Source: Bacteroidota bacterium
Lineage (GTDB): Bacteria > Bacteroidota > Bacteroidia > Bacteroidales > FEN-979
DNA: 64,000 nucleotides
NCBI GenBank assembly: GCA_026391775.1
Contig: JAPLDK010000009.1
Location: forward strand, 1 to 64,000
Reading direction: 5' to 3'
Shown here: positions 19,236-28,502 of the stretch, piece by piece
Position numbering within the stretch: position 1 is the stretch's first letter
Layout: every line of letters starts with the position of its first letter
The notes under the pieces: generated by a model
Database searches by the model: none
What the model saw: only the letters and a program-made list of their open reading frames with translations
What the model was told of the DNA's origin: nothing
Position numbers and translations under genes: made by a program

Positions 19236-19781
19236 ATGAACCTAAGTGATTTGTATATACAGAAGAAAATCCAGGCTGGCGATATCAGAGAATTTGAACG
19301 GCTTTTTATGAAATACTATGACCCTTTGTGCCATCATGCCGATAAAATTCTGAGTGATATGGATACTGCGGAAGACGTGGTGCAGGAGTTTTTCTATCAT
19401 TTCTGGAAAGACAGGGAAAGCTTCACTTTGAAGTTTTCTTTGAACGCCTACCTGTACCGGGCTATTCGTAATAATGCTCTTCGTTATCTTGAACATCTCT
19501 CCATTCGAAAAGGCTATGCCGAAAAGGTTCTCAGCGATTTCAGGGATATAATGCCGGCACATGTTCAAACAGATGTTGACCTGAAGGAGCTGGACAAAGC
19601 AATACACTCAACCTTGCAGCAAATGCCTGAACGCTGCTCCCGTGTATTCAGGATGAACAGGTTCGAAGGGAAGAAATATCGCGAAATAGCTGAGATCTTA
19701 TCTGTTTCGGTGAAAACAGTTGAAGCGGATATGGGGAAAGCCCTGCAGATATTCAGAAAATCCTTAAGAGATTACTTTTAA
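19236..19781 (+). CDS. RNA polymerase sigma-70 factor, ECF subfamily
   Basis: EFERLFMKYYDPLCHHADKIL...DTAEDVVQEFFYHFWKDRE, LPERCSRVFRMNRFEGKKYREIAEILSVSVKTVEADMGKALQIFRKSLRDYF. Confidence 0.9.
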   Translation: MNLSDLYIQKKIQAGDIREFERLFMKYYDPLCHHADKILSDMDTAEDVVQEFFYHFWKDRESFTLKFSLNAYLYRAIRNNALRYLEHLSIRKGYAEKVLSDFRDIMPAHVQTDVDLKELDKAIHSTLQQMPERCSRVFRMNRFEGKKYREIAEILSVSVKTVEADMGKALQIFRKSLRDYF

Positions 19782-19794
19782 AAATAATAACATA

Positions 19795-20679
19795 ATGACG
19801 GCCATGGAAGAAGTTAAGGATACCAAATCACTTCACACCTGCGAAGCCTGGGATAAGCTGTATGCCCGGCTTCAGGATGAGGACCTGATCCCTGCAAAGC
19901 AGCCTGATTCAAAGAATCAGCTGGTTTATTATGGTCTGCAGATTGCCGCTCTGGCATTGATCCTGCTGGGTATAGGCGCTGTTATTTATATGAATATCAG
20001 CAGGAAGCCGGCAATTGCCATGGTTAAGCTTAATACCGTCAATGAGGCAAATACCCTTATTAAAACCCTGGCCGATGGCTCGGTGATTTATCTTGCACAG
20101 AATTCGTTGTTCTCTTATCCGCAGGAATTTAAGTTAACATCCCGCAATGTAGAACTTAAAGGGGAGGCTTTTTTCGATATTACACCCGATCCTGCTAAAC
20201 CTTTTATCATTGAAACGGATGAAGTTCTGGTAGAGGTCCTGGGCACGGCATTTAATGTGAAAACAATAAATGATAATGGCTTCGAACTTTTTGTAGACAG
20301 GGGAAAGGTCAAAGTCACCTTAAAAAAGGATCCTTCCCATAGCGAACTGGTGCTGGCAGGGGAAAAGATATCAAGCCTTAATAACAGCCTGGTTAAATCG
20401 AAGCATATTGAAACCGATGCCATTTACTGGTATAAGCAGCGCATGCATTTTAAGGATGAAAAACTCCGGGATATTATTACCGTGCTGAATCGGAATTTCA
20501 ACACTAACTTTGTGTTGGCAGATAATGAGATCGGGCAACATAAGCTTACAGTTACTTTCCAGAACGAAACTGCCGGAACAATGACCGAGCTCATTTGTGC
20601 GGCTCTGAACCTGAAAAGCCAAACTATCAATGGGTCTGTTGTGTTATCAGAAAATAAGGAAGGCGCAAAACACAATTAA
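19795..20679 (+). CDS. FecR-family anti-sigma factor
   Basis: Single TM near residue ~45; ADGSVIYLAQNSLFSYPQEF..RNVELKGEAFFDITPDPAKPFIIETDEVLVEVLGTAFNVKTI, typical FecR. Confidence 0.9.
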   Translation: MTAMEEVKDTKSLHTCEAWDKLYARLQDEDLIPAKQPDSKNQLVYYGLQIAALALILLGIGAVIYMNISRKPAIAMVKLNTVNEANTLIKTLADGSVIYLAQNSLFSYPQEFKLTSRNVELKGEAFFDITPDPAKPFIIETDEVLVEVLGTAFNVKTINDNGFELFVDRGKVKVTLKKDPSHSELVLAGEKISSLNNSLVKSKHIETDAIYWYKQRMHFKDEKLRDIITVLNRNFNTNFVLADNEIGQHKLTVTFQNETAGTMTELICAALNLKSQTINGSVVLSENKEGAKHN

Positions 20680-22249
20680 GTCTTGTGAATGCGGATTTCG
20701 GTATTACCTTACCCAGGCTTGTATTTTAAATGCATTCCTTATACTGTGTCCGTCAAATGCAGCTTTCGGGCAGGTGTCGTTGCTCGAAAAAGTCATCAGC
20801 ATACCTAAACAAAATACCACTCTTTACGAGGCGTTGAACCTGATTTCGCAAAAAGCGAACTGCCTTTTTCTTTATGAAAGCGAAACCATTGAAAGCGATA
20901 AAAAGGTTAAGATGCATGCCGAAAACCAGCCATTGCATGCAGTACTTGATAACCTGCTTTCAGATCCCTCAATTGAATACAAAGTTTTTGGAAAGCATAT
21001 CCTGATTTGTAAAGCGAAACAAGACGCAAATCCTGTAAGTAAGATACAACCGGATATCCCTGCAAAGGATACCATCAAAAATGTTATCATCAAAGGGCAT
21101 ATTTACGACAAGGAAAACAAAACAGCGGTACCTTTTGCCACTGTTGGCATCGTTGAGGAAAACATCGGGACCGTTACGAACAGCGATGGGGTTTTTACGA
21201 TCAAAATTCCTTCCTCACTCATTGGAACCTCGCTGGTTGTATCGCATCTGGGATATATGAGCCAGACCATCCCGGTTCGCCTGCTTAACGAGCAAAACGT
21301 TGATCTTTTCCTTGACCGAAGGGTAATTTCAATCCAGGAAGTGATCATCCGTTACATCGACCCGGACCTGATCATTGAGAAAGCAATGGAACTGCGGAAG
21401 CTGAATTATGCTGTTGATCCTGCTTATTTTACAACGTTTTACCGTGAAGGTGTGCGTAAAAATAACAAGTACATCAGCTATTCGGAGGCAGTTTTCAGGA
21501 TATATAAATCACCCTATACTGCCGGTGAGCATGCCGACCAGGTGAAACTCCTGAAGTCGAGAAAATTTAAGGATGCAAATCCCCGGGATACCGTTTTCCT
21601 GAAACTTAAAGCCGGTGTTCAGTCAGCCCTGCAGCTTGATATTGTTAAAAATGTCCCGGGCTTCCTTGATCTAACACCGCCTGTCGAATACACCTATAGA
21701 TACTCTGACCTTGTTTCTTATAATGCCAAAGATGCTTATGCTATCACCTTTGTGCAAAAGCCCGATCTGAAAAAACCCTTATATACCGGAACAGTGTACA
21801 TTGAGAAAGAGGGTTTTGCATTGCTTGGCGCTGATTTCGAAATAAATCCCGCTTACATCGATATTGCAGCCGGGGACCTCGTACTGAAGAAAAGCAGCAG
21901 GCTGATCGTAAAACTCGAAAAGATCAGTTATTCCATCAGCTATATGCCATTTAACGGCAGGTATTATCTCAGTCATGTGCGCTGCGATATACAGTTGAGA
22001 ACGCGTTTAAAGAACCACCTGTCCACCGATAATTTTTATACATTCCTGGAACTCGCCAACTGTAATATTGATACTGCAGGCGTTATAAAATTTCCCAGAC
22101 AGGAGATACTGAAACCCAATGTTGTGTTTTCGGAGCAGCCATACCAGGGTGATGATGCTTTCTGGGGCGATTTTAATACCATCACACCCGAAACAAAGCT
22201 GAGTGAAGCCCTGTCGAAGATCATAGGTAAGATCGAGGAGATCAGGTAA
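20630..22249 (+). CDS. STN domain + CarboxypepD_reg-like protein, no TonB-receptor barrel; overlaps the fecR-like gene by 50 bp
   Basis: STN-like LYEALNLISQKANCLFLYESETIESDKKVKMHAENQPLHAVLDNLLSDPSIEYKVFGKHILI; then IKGHIYDKENKTAVPFATVGIVEENIGTVTNSDGVFTIKIP...SHLGY. Ends at 539 aa. Confidence 0.8.
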   Translation: MGLLCYQKIRKAQNTIKSCECGFRYYLTQACILNAFLILCPSNAAFGQVSLLEKVISIPKQNTTLYEALNLISQKANCLFLYESETIESDKKVKMHAENQPLHAVLDNLLSDPSIEYKVFGKHILICKAKQDANPVSKIQPDIPAKDTIKNVIIKGHIYDKENKTAVPFATVGIVEENIGTVTNSDGVFTIKIPSSLIGTSLVVSHLGYMSQTIPVRLLNEQNVDLFLDRRVISIQEVIIRYIDPDLIIEKAMELRKLNYAVDPAYFTTFYREGVRKNNKYISYSEAVFRIYKSPYTAGEHADQVKLLKSRKFKDANPRDTVFLKLKAGVQSALQLDIVKNVPGFLDLTPPVEYTYRYSDLVSYNAKDAYAITFVQKPDLKKPLYTGTVYIEKEGFALLGADFEINPAYIDIAAGDLVLKKSSRLIVKLEKISYSISYMPFNGRYYLSHVRCDIQLRTRLKNHLSTDNFYTFLELANCNIDTAGVIKFPRQEILKPNVVFSEQPYQGDDAFWGDFNTITPETKLSEALSKIIGKIEEIR

Positions 22250-22430
22250 GTGTGAACTGTAAATCGTGAACCGTGAACCGGGAACCATGATCCGGTGTTT
22301 GATCCTTCTTGCCGAAAAATTTCAAGGGTTTACCGATTTGATTTCCTTATCACATGAGGGCTGATTATTTTTGTAACATAATTTCAGAATTACCGTCATT
22401 TGCAAGGTATTAACCCTATTTGATCCTGAT

Positions 22431-23531
22431 ATGTCACTGACCCTGTTTAACATCCTTACCGTCATCAGCGTGTTCGTCACACTGATACTATCCTTGTTTT
22501 TCTTCATCAATAAAAGGGGATTTATCCTTGAAAATAAGATACTTGCAAGCCTGCTGCTGATCTTCGGCCTGCAGATCTTCTATTCGTTTGCTACAAGCTC
22601 TTTCGCATTTCAGTATTTCCTTGACTGGCACAAACCGCTATTCCTTCTCAGGCAGGCCTCTTTCCTCACCGGGCCGCTAATCTGGTTCTACGTGAATTCC
22701 TTCCTGAAAAAAAAGGATGTGTTCAATGCCCGTTCAGCTGTCCACTTTTTACCTTTCGTTATGGCCGTGATCTTCCTGCTGTTGACGTACAGGGTTATGA
22801 ATGGGTTTGTTATATGGGAGTCGGTATTGGACCTGAACTTCACCATCCTGATCCTGGCGCATAACCTGGTGTATATCGTCCTCACCCTCTTAAGCATGAA
22901 GACAACAACGATCAGCTTCAAAGGATTTTATAAGAATATCCTGATATCCGCCCAGCATCCCTGGCTTCAGATACTGCTTGTTGGTTTTATCATTATCTGG
23001 ATAATAAACCTCAATTCATTCGCTATTTATATGATCGTCAAAAAGCCGGGCTGGTGTGCTTATACTGCAAGCATCTATGCCCTGGTGGCGTTTCTGTTCA
23101 TCAGCACCATCATGTTCTTCCTTCTGCTGAAGCCCGACGTATATTACATCATTGCGAAGTATAAAAACACTAAGCTCAAGGCGGATGACAGATCAGAATA
23201 CCTGCAGAAACTGTCACATTACATGGAGACCCAACAACCCTTCCTAAACCCCGACATTACACTTGAATCCCTTGCAACAGACATTTCAGTGAATCCCAGG
23301 ATACTTTCACAGATCATCAACGAGACTTATAAAAAGAATTTTAAAAGCTACATCCTCGAATACCGCATCAGGGAAAGCATGCGGATTCTGGCTGATGAGA
23401 AACACAGTAACCTCACTATCCTTGAAGTCCTGTACCAGGTGGGGTTCAATTCAAAGTCAGCTTTCAATAATCAGTTCAAATTATTTACCAACCTGACTCC
23501 CATCGAATACCGGTCAAAAGCCATTGGCTGA
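22431..23531 (+). CDS. AraC-family (HTH_18) transcriptional regulator with N-terminal multi-TM region
   Basis: Several hydrophobic segments, then NPRILSQIINETYKKNFKSYILEYRIRESMRIL...NLTILEVLYQVGFNSKSAFNNQFKLFTNLTPIEYR. Confidence 0.85.
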   Translation: MSLTLFNILTVISVFVTLILSLFFFINKRGFILENKILASLLLIFGLQIFYSFATSSFAFQYFLDWHKPLFLLRQASFLTGPLIWFYVNSFLKKKDVFNARSAVHFLPFVMAVIFLLLTYRVMNGFVIWESVLDLNFTILILAHNLVYIVLTLLSMKTTTISFKGFYKNILISAQHPWLQILLVGFIIIWIINLNSFAIYMIVKKPGWCAYTASIYALVAFLFISTIMFFLLLKPDVYYIIAKYKNTKLKADDRSEYLQKLSHYMETQQPFLNPDITLESLATDISVNPRILSQIINETYKKNFKSYILEYRIRESMRILADEKHSNLTILEVLYQVGFNSKSAFNNQFKLFTNLTPIEYRSKAIG

Positions 23532-23616
23532 TCGAAACATCGACAGCATTTGTAACAAATCGAAATGCGAACGGTCATTTTCATGGTAATACCTTAACAA
23601 TTAAATCAGGAACAAA

Positions 23617-23724
23617 ATGAAAATATTTATTTGCCTGCTAATGTCGATGATCGTGCTTGAATGTCAATCACAAACAGCACCATTGGAAATCCTCAATACT
23701 CCAGGGAAACGGAAAGCAAAATAA
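23617..23724 (+). CDS. Short ORF: signal-peptide-like leader, out of frame with the downstream serine hydrolase
   Basis: MKIFICLLMSMIVLECQSQTAPLEILNTPGKRKAK*; overlaps 23661-25094 in another frame. Confidence 0.6.
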   Translation: MKIFICLLMSMIVLECQSQTAPLEILNTPGKRKAK

Positions 23725-25094
23725 AAAGAATAACGGAAAATCTGAAAGTTGCAGGACAATTCTGGACTTCCTGCAAAAACGCAACTCTGGCAAATAGGTT
23801 AGCTTATTATAAAATACCCGGAATTAGTATTGCCGTGATAAATAATGGGGAAATTGAATGGGCACGGGGATTTGGAGATAAGGATGTAAGTACAAAGGAG
23901 CCAGTTGTACAAAGCACACTTTTTCAGGCCGCCTCAATCAGTAAAGTGTTAACTGCAATCGCCTTTATGAAATTGAAGGAAATGAATGAAATCGATTTGG
24001 ATGCCGATGTAAATTTATATCTGAAATCATGGAAAGTACCTTCGAATAACGGATGGCAGCCAAAAGTGACACTCAGGCAGCTTTTAAGTCACACGGCCGG
24101 TATGACAGTAAGTGGATTTGGCGGATATTCCATTAAGGAAGCCAGACCAAAAACAATACAAATATTGGATGGAGCCTGGCCGGCTAATTCATTACCCGTG
24201 AAAGTAAATATTTTCCCAGGTACACATGCAAGATATTCGGGAGGAGGATTTATCGTTGCACAATTAGTCCTGGAAGATAAATTCAAACGGCCGTTTAATA
24301 TAATCATGGATAGTCTGGTTATGTCTCCACTGAATCTTAAATCGAGCACGTTTGACCAACCCATCTCAAAATCAAAACTGCCATTGGCGGCCACGGGGTA
24401 TGTTTTGGATTATCAGCCAATAAACGGAGGGTGTGACATTCATCCCGAGATGGCAGCGACAGGTCTTTGGACCAATCCCTCGGAATTAGCGAAAATGATC
24501 ATAGAAATTCAAAAAGCTGTTCAGGGCAGATCAGGTTTTATCAGTGCCAAAAGTGTGAATGAGATGCTTACACAGCAGAACACCGATGCGACCGGCATTG
24601 GCCTGGGATTTTGGCTGTATCAGGATGCCAGGGGAGATTCTTTGTTGTTTACCCATGCAGGCGGAAATGATGGATTCCAATCATTATTCTTCGGTTACAA
24701 AAATTTGGGTAAAGGAGTTGTTGTCATGATAAATTCCAGCAATGATTACGAACTGATGTATGAAGTGATCCGATCGGTAGCGTTGGAAAACAATTGGCCC
24801 GATCGTTTTACCAGGGAAATTAAAAAGTATGATATAAAGGATGAAACCTTGAATGCATATGAAGGGAAGTATGTTTTTGATAAAACCGGCGAAATAATCA
24901 TTAAAAAAGCCGGAAATAAATTATCCCTCGAAATACAATCGCAGGCTCCTTTTTATCTGTTTGCTGAAAGTGATGATCAATTTTCTTCTGAACAGTTAAA
25001 TATTAAAGTGATCTTTAATAAATCGGGAGCAAAAGTTGAAGGAATGGAAATACAACAAGACGGAGCAAACAGTATAACCGCAAAAAGAATTTAG
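23661..25094 (+). CDS. Serine hydrolase (beta-lactamase class C / PBP4* family)
   Basis: LFQAASISKVLTAIAFMKL (SxxK), LLSHTAGMTVSG, HARYSGGGFIVAQLVLE (YSG), FTHAGGNDGFQS. Confidence 0.9.
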   Translation: MSITNSTIGNPQYSRETESKIKRITENLKVAGQFWTSCKNATLANRLAYYKIPGISIAVINNGEIEWARGFGDKDVSTKEPVVQSTLFQAASISKVLTAIAFMKLKEMNEIDLDADVNLYLKSWKVPSNNGWQPKVTLRQLLSHTAGMTVSGFGGYSIKEARPKTIQILDGAWPANSLPVKVNIFPGTHARYSGGGFIVAQLVLEDKFKRPFNIIMDSLVMSPLNLKSSTFDQPISKSKLPLAATGYVLDYQPINGGCDIHPEMAATGLWTNPSELAKMIIEIQKAVQGRSGFISAKSVNEMLTQQNTDATGIGLGFWLYQDARGDSLLFTHAGGNDGFQSLFFGYKNLGKGVVVMINSSNDYELMYEVIRSVALENNWPDRFTREIKKYDIKDETLNAYEGKYVFDKTGEIIIKKAGNKLSLEIQSQAPFYLFAESDDQFSSEQLNIKVIFNKSGAKVEGMEIQQDGANSITAKRI

Positions 25095-25154
25095 AATTTT
25101 TCACCAATTGATTTATTTGCAACGGAATTAACCTTTTATCCAAACTTTCAGGCC

Positions 25155-26276
25155 ATGAAAAAAACCATTTTATTTATTTGTATCGTTTTCTTCTCTTTAC
25201 TGATATTCGGGCAGGAGTCCAAAACAAAAAGTCAGGATTTGTCAAGTCATTATCCTTTGCCGAAAGTTGACAGGCGGACAGAACTTCTGAGCATTGTTTT
25301 TCGCCTTGCAGGCAATTTTGAATACAATGATGATGTTTACAAAAGCTACGTTTCGGATATCCACAGCCACTTTGATAAATACAAGGATCATCCTCTCATT
25401 GCATTTGCTATTGAAATGCGCGAAAAAAACGGGGTGAGTTTTGATGCTGTGATGTACATGGCTATCTATCTTTCGCAGCCTCCGTCACTGGATCCGCTTG
25501 TTACGTTTTCATCAAAGGTCCCGGAAGGCAGGTGGGGGCAAGACAATGCTAATAAATTCGCCGGCTTACTGAAGCAATTTTACACGGATGCCAAATGTGA
25601 AGCCTTTTTCAAAGAGCATGAAAGTTTGTATGGTATCGCGCAGGAAAAATTCATGCCTGTTTACAAAGCCCTGGATGTAAACTGGTACAACCAGTATTAT
25701 GGGGTTCAACCTGAAGGCAGCCTGAATATCATAATAGGAATGGGCCTTGGAGGAAGCAATTTTGGCCCCAAAGTAAAATATCCCGACGGGAAGGAAGACA
25801 CTTATGCCATCATGGGAACCTGGTCCATTGACAGCACAAATAAACCTCTTTATACTGTTGATGATTATCTGCCAACGATTATTCACGAATTTAACCACTC
25901 CTATGTAAACCATCTGACAGCAAAATATGAAAAGGATTTTGAGAATTCCGGTACAAAGCTTTTCGACCTTGTTAAAGCGGGTATGGGAAACCAGCATTAT
26001 ACCAGCTGGCAGACCATGATGAATGAGTCTTTGGTCAGGGCTTCTGTCATCAGGTACTTGTTAAAACACAACCCCGATGGTAAAGCAGCCAAATACCAAT
26101 TGATATCTGACTTTGGAAGAGGTTTTTTCTGGATGAAAGGACTTGTTGAAACCTTAGGGGTTTATGAAAAAAACAGGAATAAGTATCCCACGCTTGAAAG
26201 CTATATGACGGTTTTAGCTGATTTTTATAACAGGGTGGCCACAGAGAGCGGGTCAATGTTTGAAATAAAAGAATAA
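25155..26276 (+). CDS. DUF4932-like secreted protein with HExxH metallopeptidase motif
   Basis: Signal peptide MKKTILFICIVFFSLLIFGQ; zinc motif IIHEFNHSYVN. Confidence 0.7.
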   Translation: MKKTILFICIVFFSLLIFGQESKTKSQDLSSHYPLPKVDRRTELLSIVFRLAGNFEYNDDVYKSYVSDIHSHFDKYKDHPLIAFAIEMREKNGVSFDAVMYMAIYLSQPPSLDPLVTFSSKVPEGRWGQDNANKFAGLLKQFYTDAKCEAFFKEHESLYGIAQEKFMPVYKALDVNWYNQYYGVQPEGSLNIIIGMGLGGSNFGPKVKYPDGKEDTYAIMGTWSIDSTNKPLYTVDDYLPTIIHEFNHSYVNHLTAKYEKDFENSGTKLFDLVKAGMGNQHYTSWQTMMNESLVRASVIRYLLKHNPDGKAAKYQLISDFGRGFFWMKGLVETLGVYEKNRNKYPTLESYMTVLADFYNRVATESGSMFEIKE

Positions 26277-26311
26277 CAATTGTAATAGCGATATAACTAA
26301 AAACCTGCGGA

Positions 26312-26677
26312 ATGAAGAAGTTTTACCTGTTATTGATTACTTGCCTGATTCACATGAACCTAAGCGCCCAGGACCTGGTTTCTGTCGGAAATTACCGGAA
26401 ATTCAAATCCACCGTACTCGGCGGTGAAGTCACCTAACTGGAACATCTGCCCGAAGGGTATGATAGATCGGGTAAAACCTACCCGGTCATCATCACGATG
26501 AACGGACAGATCATTATCAGCCTGTATCCTGACTCCGAGCATTACTATTGGTATCTTGGCAATCTATACCAGGAAAAAGGAGAGTTGGAATCAGCTAAGG
26601 AAAATTACAACAAAGCGCTCAGCATCAATCCTGATTTCGGGCGGGCAAAGGATGCACTCAAAAAACTGAATAAATAA
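26312..26677 (+). pseudogene. Putative esterase/TPR protein relic with one in-frame stop (TAA at 26435)
   Basis: Single frame: MKKFYLLLITCLIHMNLSAQDLVSVGNYRKFKSTVLGGEVT*LEHLPEGYDRSGKTYPVIITMNGQIIISLYPDSEHYYWYLGNLYQEKGELESAKENYNKALSINPDFGRAKDALKKLNK*. Confidence 0.7.
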
Positions 26678-26848
26678 CAAACATCCGATGAAAGATCAAA
26701 CCGCAGAAAATTCTCAACAAAAAACTGTTAAAATTGCAGGTTACGAATCAATAATTTGAAATAAATGGTCCATTAACCTGCAAAAGGTCGATTCAGACAA
26801 TTCTTTTGGGTCAATTTGCAGCTGATTCACATAATTAAAAAATGTAAT

Positions 26849-28276
26849 ATGAAAAAATCAGCAGTGACCTCAATCCTTATTCTGTTATTTGGAGTTATAC
26901 TATCCGCACAAACAATCCCTCCCGATAGTTTATATATGGGACAAACACCTCCCGGTAACACTCCCCGGATTTTTGCCCAGGGAATTATATCCTTGACCGG
27001 AAGAACTGAATATGGCATTTCTATCTCGCCGGATGGGGATGAAATGTTATTTGCCATTGGGAACTGGCCAAATAAGCGCACGATGATCATGAAATATGAA
27101 AATAACCACTGGACAGGCCCTGATACTGTTTCTTTTTCATTAACCAGATCGGCCGAGGAAGCTATTTATTCAACCGGTGGCCAGCGGGTTTATTATTACG
27201 CTTATAATCCACCAAATCCGGTAGGAGGGGCCGATTTATGTTATAGCGAAAAAAACGGATCGGTCTGGGGTGACCCTGTTAACCTTGGAAGCCCGCTGAA
27301 TACCTCCCAGGATGAATACCATCCTTGCGTTGTGGCAGATAGCTCTGTTTATTTTGAAAACTCCGCCGGGAAAATATGTTATTCAAAATACCAAAATGGC
27401 GCTTACCAGCCAAGAATTGTTTTGCCCTCCATGTTCAACGATCCAAACATGGCATGGGGCAATCCTTACGTATCGCCCGACGAGAGCTACTTCATTTTCA
27501 ATTCCTCCCGGCCCGGCGGTTTCGGGAGCACTGATTTATACATTTCCTACAAAAAAAATGACGGTACATGGACCAATCCAAAGAATCTCGGAAACATAAT
27601 AAACACCTCAACCTCTGAAAACGGGGCTGAAATAACCGACGATAATTTGTATATGACATATGTGTCGAATAATGATATTTATTGGGTGGGATCGGATTTT
27701 ATCGATAGTCTTAAATATACCAATTTTGTACCTTATGTTAAAAATCCGATTCCTGAACAGACAGGCATTGTAGGGCAGTTCTTCAATTATGCTGTCCCCG
27801 ACAGCACGTTTATTGACGATGATGGCAATAATACACTTTCCTACAGTGCTGCACTTACCAACGGTAGTCCTTTACCATCATGGTTAACTTTTACCGACAG
27901 CACAATCACATTTTCAGGAACGCCATCTGAAACCCAAACCCTGAATGTCAGGGTAACAGCTACTGATACAGCAGGAGCAACCGCCTCAACAACATTCAAA
28001 ATTATAATAGGATATCCGACTGCAATTGATCAAATGGAAGGACAAACTGTCAGGATCTTTCCAAACCCGACAAGCGGGCTGATAAATCTGACTCTGAAGT
28101 CAACAGCAGTTAACACCGCAATTGCCGAGGTGTACAATTTGCAAGGGAAAGTCATAAAGACCGGTACATTCAACAAGTGTATTCGTATGGATATGACCGG
28201 CAATCCAAAGGGGATTTATATTCTCAAACTGCTTATTGATGATGAGATTTCGGTAAGCAAAATTTGCATTCAATAG
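26849..28276 (+). CDS. PD40 (WD40-like propeller) + putative-Ig (He_PIG) + T9SS sorting-domain protein, paralog A
   Basis: IPPDSLYMGQTPPGNTPRIFAQGIIS, ISPDGDEMLFA, VSPDESYFIFNSSRPGGFGSTDLYISYKKNDGTWTNPKNLG, FIDDDGNNTLSYSA, VRIFPNPTSGLINLTL. Confidence 0.85.
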   Translation: MKKSAVTSILILLFGVILSAQTIPPDSLYMGQTPPGNTPRIFAQGIISLTGRTEYGISISPDGDEMLFAIGNWPNKRTMIMKYENNHWTGPDTVSFSLTRSAEEAIYSTGGQRVYYYAYNPPNPVGGADLCYSEKNGSVWGDPVNLGSPLNTSQDEYHPCVVADSSVYFENSAGKICYSKYQNGAYQPRIVLPSMFNDPNMAWGNPYVSPDESYFIFNSSRPGGFGSTDLYISYKKNDGTWTNPKNLGNIINTSTSENGAEITDDNLYMTYVSNNDIYWVGSDFIDSLKYTNFVPYVKNPIPEQTGIVGQFFNYAVPDSTFIDDDGNNTLSYSAALTNGSPLPSWLTFTDSTITFSGTPSETQTLNVRVTATDTAGATASTTFKIIIGYPTAIDQMEGQTVRIFPNPTSGLINLTLKSTAVNTAIAEVYNLQGKVIKTGTFNKCIRMDMTGNPKGIYILKLLIDDEISVSKICIQ

Positions 28277-28502
28277 GCTAAAGATTTCCCTAAGCACACA
28301 TGGATGAATACAAATAAAAATATTGATTGGACCTGAAAATTATGAAAACTTGATCTGTACAAGAATTATTCTGTGTCATCAAACTGATAAAAATGGATTT
28401 GAATACTGACAATGGGTACTTCACCATCAAAAATCTTAGACCTGATTTAAGTACAACAGACAATACTCATATTAAGAGCTTTAAATATAATACTGTAAGC
28501 TT

